This document shows, piece by piece, positions 1 through 7,563 of a DNA stretch of 16,781 nt (its first letter is position 1; each line of letters opens with the position of its first letter). The stretch is taken from assembly GCA_004151065.3 (NCBI GenBank), contig NWUY0300028635.1, positions 7,362 through 24,142 of the forward strand. Reading direction: 5' to 3'. A model generated the notes under the pieces. It was not told the DNA's origin. It searched no databases and saw nothing but the letters and a program-made list of their open reading frames with translations. The position numbers were made by a program, and so were the translations under genes. Origin of the DNA: Larix sibirica (taxonomy: Eukaryota; Streptophyta; Pinopsida; Pinales; Pinaceae).

Positions 1-547
1 GTAGAGCACCTCATTTCACTCGGTGCAATGAGTTCTCCCCTAGATCACGATTCGGATTAACCCTCGTCTTCAACAGCGACAGAAAAATCGCAGGTCTGTG
101 ACTGCGGGTGTGGACTCTGTAACTCGAATGATGAATAGGTAACATGTGACTGAGCACTGAGCAGTAGCAATGATTCATGAGCAGCAACCACGCAGGGCTC
201 TGAGCGTGACGGTGTTTTTGCTGAGCAACCACGCAGCATTGAGCTGAGTGACTGCATGGCGTCGAGCCAAGAGGGAAAATTACACAAGTTTGTGCACGAG
301 TTGGGATTCGGGAAGTTGACCATAGGGTGTTAGGACTAGGGTTTAGGACCTAGGTTAAGAAACCAACTCAAATGTTATCGATTTTTTTATTAAATTCGCC
401 TTAATATTCGAATTTGCTTAAAATTTGAATTCGATAAATTCGACTTGAGATTTGGCTTTTAGATTCGGCATATCTTAAACAATTTTTTTTCCCTGTATTG
501 AAATTCGAGAAATTTCGAACCTCAAGGTTCAAATTCCCAAATCTTGT
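1..547. other. GC-richer left edge, no recognised gene
   Basis: Bases 1-330 are visibly richer in G and C than the rest of the window, and bases 350-540 turn sharply AT-rich with repeated ATTCGA-type words. A 12-base direct repeat (GCAACCACGCAG) occurs at 184-195 and 225-236, 41 bases apart. A short plus-strand frame starts with ATGGCG at 256 and stops at 331-333 (25 codons), and a minus-strand frame of 88 codons covers 323-57. Neither resembles a family I know. The GC shift could mark a host exon, an untranslated leader or an older unmethylated segment; nothing decides between these. Confidence 0.3.
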
Positions 548-1196
548 GACTTAGCTTGGAAAGACCATCATCTGCATAGTGTCTGGTCAATTTGGCTTTC
601 TTAAGAGCTACGGGCGTTTGCTTGGCTGGTCATTTATCAGAGTATCCCATCCAAAGCTAGGGTATCTAAGTTTGCTCTCTCGGATGGTCTATGGTGTGTC
701 AACTGCTGGAGACAATCACGCACATTTTTTCGGAGTGCCAATTTGCCTAGAGGAGTTGAAACTTTGTTAAGAAACAGCATTCAAACTTTTTTTCAAGTAG
801 GATTCATTGGCGAGCTGCATTGTTTGGAGATGGTAAATATCTAGTGTGGGAGTCTTTTGCTGGACTCTTGCATTGTATCATTGTATATGGATCTCCGCAA
901 TTTTTGCGCTTTGGAAAAACAAGTGTAAGTTTGTGTTTGACCAACTGGTAGGTTCATTGTCAGATTTTGTTTATATGGAGAAAGATGAGGTGCATCATCA
1001 ATTGTTGGCCAAAAGAGCATTGTTGATCAGGGATGTCAAATCCTTAGATTTTGCTGCATATTCTGATTTCATTTCTGCTTTAGTTATTCTCAGGAATAGT
1101 CTATGAGACATTGTATATATGCTTCCACTTTTTGCTTATGTGTTTGTGAATATCTTTATATGAATATAAAAAGTATTTTTCCAACAACAAAAAAAG
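548..1196 (+). mobile_element. 3' end of a decayed LINE (non-LTR retrotransposon), reverse transcriptase C-terminus with zf-RVT
   Basis: Frames read in succession give the end of a plant LINE ORF2 protein. First comes a stretch like the conserved segment before the zinc finger (FAWLVIYQSIPSKAR, about 616-660, then a DGLWCVNC segment at about 683-706). After a one- to two-base frame slip follows ETITHIFSECQFA (709-747). Together these make the zf-RVT zinc-binding pattern CxxC...ETxxHxFxxCxxA. Two stops follow at once (TAG 748-750, TGA 754-756). A tryptophan-rich tail with IFALWKNKCKFVFD (about 895-940) is typical of the segment after the finger. The copy ends near a short A-run at 1189-1196, as expected for a LINE 3' tail. 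The palm domain and 5' part are absent, so this is a 5'-truncated dead copy. The motif assignment is firm; the left boundary is approximate. Confidence 0.75.
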
Positions 1197-1565
1197 GATA
1201 CCTGTGCTATTGATGTGAAGCATTCAAGCAATGGAAAAAGGTCCCTGTCAAAATTTGAGTGTTGTTGCCACTTTGCAATCAGCGGTGGCATCAGAATCTC
1301 AAGATATTTAGCCTGTTTAAAATAAGATCATGAAACAAATCAGACAAAAATCAAATATAGATCTAATCCCCGTCCCTATTCACATACCTTTACCTATATA
1401 TAACGGCTACATGTTGTGTTCAAAAATCATCTTTCACTATTGAATAATAAATATTTATATTATTCATACCCAACATTAGTTTCTGAACATAGAGGAATGT
1501 CAACCAAAAGCGTAGACATCCAAGTCTAAGAAATAAATTTGTAGCAATGCAATGTATTTGTCAAC
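1197..1565. other. No gene seen, AT-rich spacer
   Basis: This stretch between the LINE remnant and the tandem array has no credible frame. It holds an AT-only near-palindrome at about 1443-1464 and nothing else that I can support. Confidence 0.5.
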
Positions 1566-2218
1566 CATGCACATCAACATGTTAATGGTAAAATGCAGAA
1601 AATTGCAAGGGCCATAAACAACACAAATATGTCGGAAGAAAATCATGTATCCAGTATGAACATGGATCCCTGTTGTCTCGATGCTCTGTCCATACCAATT
1701 ATCAGAGACAGATCTAGGTAATAAATTTATTTTCATATGAAAAAAGTTATTTCACAATCATGCACATCAACCTGTTAACGGTAACGAAAATCATGTATCC
1801 AGTATGAACATGGATCCCTGTTGTCTTGAGGCTCTGTCCATACCAATTATCAGAGACAAAGATCTAGGTAATAAATTTCTTTTCATATGAAAAAGGATTT
1901 TCACAATCATGCACATCAACCTGTTAACGGTAAAGTGCAGAAAATTGCAAGGATCATAAACAACACAAATATGTCAGAAGAAAATCATGCATCGGGTGTG
2001 AAAATGGATCCCAGTTGTCTCAAGGCTGTGTGCATATCAATTATCAGAAATAAAGATCTAGGCCACAAATTTCTTTTTCATATGAAAATATTCTTTCTTC
2101 TTGAAATGAAGCATGTCTCAAGGCTGTGTGCATATCAAATCTCAGAAACAAAGATCTAGGCCACATATTTCCTTTTCATATGAAAATATTCTTTCTTCAT
2201 GAAATGAAGCATGTCTCC
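1566..2218. repeat. Nested tandem repeat array (units of about 193, 149 and 98 bp)
   Basis: Three long units begin with CATGCACATCAAC at 1566, 1759 and 1908. The second lacks about 45-50 bases after its start and jumps from GTTAACGGTAA to the downstream part CGAAAATCATG. The third unit itself contains a 98-bp direct duplication (2021-2118 and 2119-2216) starting CAAGGCTGTGTGCATATCAA. Every unit carries the words GATCTAGG and TTTTCATATGAAAA. An open frame at 1887-2159 falls inside the repeats and is not taken as a gene. The order of events appears to be duplication of the long unit, an internal deletion in one copy, then a later short duplication. Confidence 0.9.
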
Positions 2219-2629
2219 TAAAACATTGAAGAAGCAATTTACTCTTTCATTTTTTTTATTAAATGTTCTAAACAGGGTATAACAAAAAAAAATGGAGAAA
2301 ACTCACAATTTTCCCACTTCTTCTCTTAACAACTAGAAAACAATGATAACAAAAGTGTATTGCATATGGGAAAAGAGAATGGAATAAGGTGTTTCCCCAT
2401 TTTCTTGACCTTTTATGACACTTTCTTCCATTCATCCTACTTTTCATATTAACAGCCTTGACCAGGTAAGACAAACATGCCTACTGAGATGGGTCGATAG
2501 ATGCACTTTAGGTTTCCTGTAATTCTTCAACCATGCAATATTTTTTCCTAATGGTAGTAGAATAATTCTCATAGCAGAGAATTTAAAGACTAGAAGATTA
2601 AAAATATGTATTTCTTATTTTTAATTCAA
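2219..2629. other. No gene seen
   Basis: AT-rich sequence with no recognisable coding, repeat or RNA feature. A minus-strand frame at 2474-2268 is short, low in complexity and not supported. Confidence 0.5.
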
Positions 2630-2648
2630 ATATATATATATATATATA
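2630..2648. repeat. AT dinucleotide microsatellite
   Basis: An uninterrupted run of about nine AT units lies directly before the truncated tRNA-like head at 2649. Such runs are common at the ends of SINE insertions and are unstable in length. Confidence 0.9.
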
Positions 2649-2668
2649 GCTCGGTGGGTTAGCTCAAN
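2649..2668 (+). mobile_element. Truncated SINE head (tRNA-like box A) ending at an N
   Basis: Bases 2653-2667 (GGTGGGTTAGCTCAA) are identical to 6332-6346 in the fuller SINE at 6323-6572, and they include the start of the pol III box A (TAGCTC). The match stops at the ambiguous base at 2668. What follows is unrelated to the SINE, so the copy is either broken there or an assembly join has been made at that base. Confidence 0.5.
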
Positions 2669-2710
2669 TCACAAAGTCAAATATTTCAAACATTTACAAA
2701 GGGATAAAAT

Positions 2711-2788
2711 ATAAATAACTTGAATAAATTTGAAAACCCTTGAGTGTTTGAGAACTTCGAAGACAAGGATTGATTTTAAAAGTAATTT
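2711..2788 (+). repeat. Dispersed repeat, copy 1
   Basis: This segment matches 12185-12261 in the same orientation, at roughly four-fifths identity by eye, with a shared core TTTGAAAACCCTTGAG. The two copies lie 9.5 kb apart. The family is not recognised; it is probably a fragment of an LTR or other transposon. Confidence 0.65.
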
Positions 2789-3381
2789 TTCATGGAAGTT
2801 GTTTAGGGCTCAACACGGTTACAACATTCAACTCCTTATTTAAGGGATGGATCCCTATGAGGGGCTAGTTAAAAGACTCTATGTTGGGTAGAACAATGCC
2901 TTAATCCATTAGGTTATGGACTCAAAAAAATTATTCCCCTCAAACTCTTCCTTTTAGGATAGTAGACGGAAAATAAAACTAAAATTTGGAAATGTTGAAA
3001 GTAAAATATTGGGAATTGACTAAGAAAAATAGAAACCTACCTACCTAACTTAACCAACAAATGGGCCTACTAGGTGACATGGCACTTCCAATGTAACCAT
3101 GTATGCTTGACAAAGCTATGGGACCTATGCATCCATAAGGTTAATAGGATGACATCGATGACATCGGGGTTTGACATGCAAGAGGATAGGTCCATATATC
3201 ACCAAAGGCCATAAAATGTCTGTAAGCAGAGAAATCATCGCTTGAGGCACAAACAAGATCAGAGGAACATTGGTCAAGATTGAAAACACAATGGAAATGA
3301 GTGAGAACAAATGAAAATAATGATCAAATTACCATGTTCAACATATTTTTTATGGAAAGTCTCGTCTAGCTATGCTACAAC
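2789..3381. other. No gene seen; possible extension of the minus-strand decayed region
   Basis: No supported feature. A 61-codon minus-strand frame (3310-3125) is rich in hydrophobic residues and lies just downstream, in minus-strand sense, of the decayed coding remnant. It could be a further piece of the same element, but there is no motif to show it. Confidence 0.35.
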
Positions 3382-4432
3382 TCAGTCCTCACGAAGAATC
3401 ACTTCTTCAATGTGTTTGGGATCAAAAGTAAATGTAGAAAATATATCAACTTTATCTTCGAATGCCAAAAATGGATTTTTCATTGGTTTCTCAAATGTAA
3501 TAGTAACCTTTCTCTTCTCATTATCACCATCATCATCAAGGATACCATCATAATTCAAGAGCTTAGATGGTCAAATGTTTGTGGAATTTTTCATCATCTA
3601 CAACTTCATATTCAAGGCAATACCCTTCTTTATTGTCATGGTTCTCTTCTTTTTCTTCATTATTATAGTTACCGTGTAAATCCTCATTGTTATGAATATG
3701 TTCAAAATATTCTTACTAAAACTTACTATCCATTCCTCCTTCACAATTAGGTTGAAGATTCATGATAAAGTCTTCCTCGTTGTGGTTAACAACAACTAAG
3801 TATACTTTCTCATCTACAGAGTACTGATCAATATCTCCTCATGTTTATATTTTTCATGCTGTGAATTATTGCCTTCTCGGTTTGCAACCTCTTGATCAAC
3901 ACTAGAATCCATGAGCTGCAAATATGAGCCGTCTTCTTTGCTTATATAATTTGGATGCCAACTATTTTCACATGTGGAGGAAGGTGACCAATAAACAGTG
4001 GTCTCAACAATTTCTCCCTTGAGCTAATATCTTAGTCTAGATTTTGTAGCACCATGAATGTGCCCAACAAAATTTATAAACACCCTCACTTCATGAAGAT
4101 TCGATGGACTAATGTATTAAAATTCTTGTTTTTTTTTGTTTTTGTGTGTGTGTAATGGGTTCAGAGGATTCCTTTCGCGTCTTATTTTTAAATTTTAATG
4201 GAACCCCAAATGATGTTCTCCCATCTTCTTTATATTTTGACAATGTTAGGGACCCCTTGTGTAAACAAAAATCCATTAGGTTTGGAGTATATAGTGGAGC
4301 CTTATATTCTAGCTCACATTCTTTTTTATTTGGAGAATGGGGATGCGAGGAAACCAATAATTTAGAATCTAGAATTTTACCTTCCATCTCTAATGCATCA
4401 TCAAGCATGGCACCCATATTTGATGAATGCAT
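3382..4432 (-). pseudogene. Decayed acidic protein-coding region, unrecognised (possibly retroelement)
   Basis: Read on the minus strand, four long open segments follow one another with frame shifts between them: 4432-4109 (107 codons open), 4092-3814 (93 codons with one internal TAG), 3829-3551 (about 93 codons with a TAG-TAA pair and one further TAA) and 3546-3382 (55 codons). Open stretches this long, end to end in AT-rich DNA where stops should be frequent, point to a former coding sequence. The third segment is very rich in Glu, Asp and Asn (for example NNEEKEENHDNKEG). The fourth reads on as KRKVTITFEKPMKNPFLAFE. I recognise no domain. A gag-like or accessory retroelement protein is one possibility and a host pseudogene another. 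The 103-codon plus-strand frame at 4146-4457 is the antisense shadow of its first segment. Confidence 0.5.
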
Positions 4433-4460
4433 TTATCTGAGATATGGTGAAAAATAATAA

Positions 4461-6322
4461 CTTTGTGTAGTAGTATAAGTCAACATGGATCAGTACTTAA
4501 CTTCTAAAATCCTAACTTTTCTTAGGGATTCCATGATAAGACTTGAAGAACCTACCCTTGGAATTTGTTTCGTTTTGAAGGTCATCCTTCTTTCAAAATT
4601 ATGTTAAGAGATGGAAATGATTCGTTCTCTTTTCCCACCTATGTAAGAAATGATCATGCAATTTCTCTCAAGTGTAGATTGATATTGTTGTCAAGTGCTT
4701 GAATTAGTATCTAGCATCCTTTTCCAAGGAATTTACAAAGAGACTTATAAAAAAATATTCAAGCTCAATAAGGAGGGAAATAGTGAAATCTTGAAATGTT
4801 GTGATGTGTTCATTACTAGCTCTATAGTCACTTCCACTAAGATTTGAAAGGATTTTCATAAATCAATTAGAGAAGGGTTGAAGGATTTTGGGCAAGATTA
4901 GAGGCTCATGCCTTGTAGCTAGCCAAGGATCGACATAACTAGACTAATTGTTGGCCATTATGACAACTAATGTGAAGGATAAATCATGTCTTTACTAAGC
5001 ATTTGGGTCTTTGAACATAAATACTTAGGGCCAAAAACAAAATAACTTCTTATCTTAATAAATATTAACAAATTTTGACTCAATTTAAGTAAAACTGTAG
5101 CTATAAGAAGAATATTTTTCTAAAAATATTAATAAAAGAGGGAGAGAGTATTTTTAGGATGATTTTTAACATAATATGCAAGATAATCTTATAAACTTGA
5201 ATAGATGGTGTCATTAATGAGCTAGTTGTTGAAGAGGTATGCACTGATATGAGTTTGGTTCGGTGTTGTGACATGGATGTGGAATTTGTAGGTGAGATAC
5301 TATTTCCTCAAGAACTACTACTTTCTCACCACAAATAATAGGTAACTAGTAGCAATGGGAATAGTGCTCTATTCTCCGATGGAGTCACTAGCAACTTTCT
5401 ACCATGCTACAATTTTCAATAATACAAGATGTTTGGTGTCATTTTCCATTAGATTAAAATCCAACAATCAAATGAATAGTGCACTAGTAATAGATTTGTC
5501 ATTATATTTTGAGGAGAACTCACTCAACAACAACAACATCAATTCTTATGTCAATTTTCCACAGATTTGTCATTTTTCCAAGACATATATCTCCCTAGCA
5601 ATGACACTAGCTTCTATGTTCTCCATTAGTTTTTTCCCTCTATCATGAAGGGAGAAAATGTTAGGGCATGATTTGTTTAATAGACCTTTCTATGCCTCTT
5701 AAGGCCTTCGATCTAGTTCTCAAGTTAAGGGGTTACCCTCAACGTTTCCCATGGAAAAAATTCTTGTTTGTTACCCAAGAACAACCTATTTTAATCAATG
5801 GAGATCATACTAGATTTATAACAGAGAATGGGGGTGCATGGATTCAATATCTATTATTTGTTTGCAACATAATATAAATGATGCTAAATTGTATTTGGGA
5901 CATGATTAAGAAGCTAACTAGTAAGGTGAAATTGAAAGTTTTCAACTATAGGAATGATCTTTTGTACCATGGGAACCATAACCAAGTTTTTCTTGGAAAA
6001 TAACTCAAAGAAAAATGGACAAATATGAGTTCAGGAGGCATAGCTACTTTCCTAACACATTTACCAGACATAAAACAAAATGGACAAAACAAGCATAGAT
6101 CCATTGATTTATTCAACACCATGTGAGATAGAAAATGAAATGAAAAAACTACATAACTTGTATGAAGTTATTATTTACCAATGGAAAAAAAAATTGTTCC
6201 TACTTTTACAATTAATTCAACAATTCATTTAAAAACTAGTAGCTTCAGTGTTATGGACTATATTGTTAGAAAATAGGATTGCAGAGCAATAAAATAAAAT
6301 AAATGCATAAATAAAACATATA
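4461..6322. other. AT-rich stretch without a recognised gene
   Basis: Nothing here matches a family I know. Plus-strand frames at 5355-5648 (97 codons) and 5668-5877 (69 codons) have no recognisable motif. The minus strand of 5640-5200 reads as open pieces separated by single stops, so it may be more decayed transposon sequence in the same sense as 3382-4432. The purine-rich word GAAGGGAGAAAATGTTAGGG (5648-5667) looks like a polypurine tract next to an LTR start, but no matching LTR was found. Confidence 0.4.
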
Positions 6323-6572
6323 AGAGACCCTGGTGGGTTAGCTCAAATGGTTGAGAGCTGTGAGTTGTAAGTAGAAAGTCTCGGGGTCAAATTCCCGAGT
6401 GGCTATGCATTGATAATATAAGGGCCTTACTTGATGACCCCGCCGGGTTAAGCTCCATAATCAAAGCCGGCGGGGTGAACACCCTTCGGGTGGCCCCCCT
6501 GTTAATTCTTTCAGTGGACGTAGCAACTCCTCTCTGGGATTGTGAACCACATTGAAAACACACACACATATA
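6323..6572 (+). mobile_element. tRNA-derived SINE with GC-rich hairpin body
   Basis: The head has pol III promoter-like boxes: box A TAGCTCAAATGG at 6339-6350 and a box B variant GGGTCAAATTCC at 6384-6395, one base off GGTTCAAATTCC, with normal spacing. The flanks of box B form a stem (CTCGGG with CCCGAG). The body then has a perfect 9-bp stem, CCCCGCCGG at 6438-6446 with CCGGCGGGG at 6467-6475, and a small hairpin CACCC-TTC-GGGTG at 6480-6492. The copy ends in an AC/AT-rich tail (6556-6574). A possible 7-bp target duplication ACATATA is at 6316-6322 and 6566-6572, though the simple-sequence tail makes this weak. SINEs are non-coding and are moved by LINE machinery; a LINE remnant lies at 548-1196, but no link between the two is shown. 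Confidence 0.65.
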
Positions 6573-7257
6573 TAGCTACTGACTGAAAAGACAATTAAAG
6601 AAGTTACAAAAAATAAACGCTTGGTAGAACAAACAACACTACAGTACAGACACGAAGGGGAACAGAAGATGCAATGCAGTTTTCTTTTAATTTTTCGCTT
6701 TCTTAGGTGAAATTACGAAAGTTAGTGGAAGCACCAAGAACAAAATAAACAAGGGTAGAGAAACAAAATAGGGATTGCAGTGGCATACAAGAAAAGAAAC
6801 CACAATCAGAAACTTCCCTCATTTAATGATCATAGAGGCAAATTTTCATTTATATTCATCATTCTGACATTGGGGATAGTTCTGACAATAATCTCCAAGC
6901 TTTCAAGTATTTTGGGAAATGTGCTTACGATGGTTATATAAGCATAACTGGCTATTAGGTACCATCATAGAGATGACCATCTTGCAAGCAATTTGGAAAA
7001 GATAATAAACTGTCTTGGTATCGTTACAAATTCACTAAAATTATCAAATGGGGAGAAATTTGGCTTTTATTTTGAAATATCACAACTTAGAAGAGGGTTC
7101 TTTCACTTCAAAGAATCAAATATATTCCATTTTGTATCTTAGGGTTAGTGGGCACTTTCAGGGTTCATGTCTTTTTTCCTTTTTACTCATTTTGGAGCTT
7201 TAAAAAAGTGAAAAACTGCTGGAAACTGCCAGCATGCTCAGAAAACTGCCCAAATAT
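6573..7257. other. No gene seen
   Basis: AT-rich sequence between the SINE and the repeat patch at 7258. I looked here for the next transportin exon (minus strand) and saw none. Confidence 0.45.
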
Positions 7258-7316
7258 TTCTAGAAACCATCAGAAAAGCTGATCAGTTTCTGGCTACTGC
7301 TGAGTAGTTTCTAGAA
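7258..7316. repeat. Inverted repeat able to form a stem-loop
   Basis: The arms TTCTAGAAAC (7258-7267) and GTTTCTAGAA (7307-7316) are perfect 10-base inverses. Between them lies a second, offset palindromic piece, CAGAAA (7271-7276) with TTTCTG (7287-7292) around CTGATCAG. The surroundings (7200-7430) are crowded with GAAACT/TTTCTGG words, so this may be the edge of a small transposon or simple repeat decay. Confidence 0.6.
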
Positions 7317-7325
7317 TAGTTTCCA

Positions 7326-7403
7326 GCGACAGGAAAGGTTTCCGTAACAAGAAATGAGTTTCTGGCAACTGGAAAGGTTTTTGAAACCACAAATGAGTTC
7401 CCA
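7326..7403. repeat. 39-bp tandem repeat, two copies
   Basis: Units at 7326-7364 and 7365-7403 share GGAAAGGTTT and AAATGAGTT at the same offsets. Because 39 is a multiple of three, the minus strand reads as a 13-residue repeat (AGNSFVVSKTFPV, ARNSFLVTETFPV) without stops. I take this as a repeat artefact rather than protein evidence. It lies just downstream of transportin exon C, within the following intron if the gene continues. Confidence 0.75.
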
Positions 7404-7491
7404 GCCTTACAGAAACAGCTTCTGGGATTCACAGATAAGCACAGATGGACATCAAGCAAAAGCAAGAACATATATTGTTTATAAGTACAAC

Positions 7492-7563
7492 CTGATTGAG
7501 CTCCCCTCCAACAGCATCTGCAAGTGTACCAATTGCATCATACACAATTCGAAGATTCCGCCT
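7492..7563 (-). CDS. TRN1: Transportin exon C (24 codons)
   Basis: The acceptor is acatgcag at 7564-7571 and the donor is CAG|gttgta at 7492/7491. The exon encodes [16 protein letters not shown] followed by AVGGELNQ, ending where the family continues with a Lys-Pro-containing helix. That continuation is not found in the 7.5 kb below. Confidence 0.92.

Noticed and set aside
332-352. Plant telomere-like word TAGGGTTTAGG
   Set aside because: Only about one and a half units of TTTAGGG are present, with no further array; chance is enough.
526-538. Perfect pol III box B word GGTTCAAATTCC
   Set aside because: No box A at the right distance and no T-stem pairing around it, so it is not called a tRNA or SINE.
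846-1106. 86-codon plus-strand frame as a gene
   Set aside because: It is the tail of the decayed LINE reverse transcriptase; upstream pieces of the same protein lie in other frames.
1887-2159. 90-codon plus-strand frame
   Set aside because: It lies wholly in the tandem array and changes with the repeat units.
4000-4025. Polypurine tract and LTR start on the minus strand (AAGGGAGAAATTGTTGAG)
   Set aside because: The decayed coding frame reads straight through this point, and no LTR partner is seen.
4146-4457. 103-codon plus-strand frame
   Set aside because: It overlaps a 107-codon minus-strand frame that continues as a decayed coding region, so the plus frame is more likely its shadow.
5648-5670. 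Polypurine tract and LTR start on the plus strand
   Set aside because: Only the short word matches; there is no pol sequence before it, no LTR end and no partner copy.
6332-6403. Functional tRNA gene
   Set aside because: Box A and box B are present, but box B has a mismatch, no convincing anticodon arm forms and the sequence runs on into a SINE body and tail.
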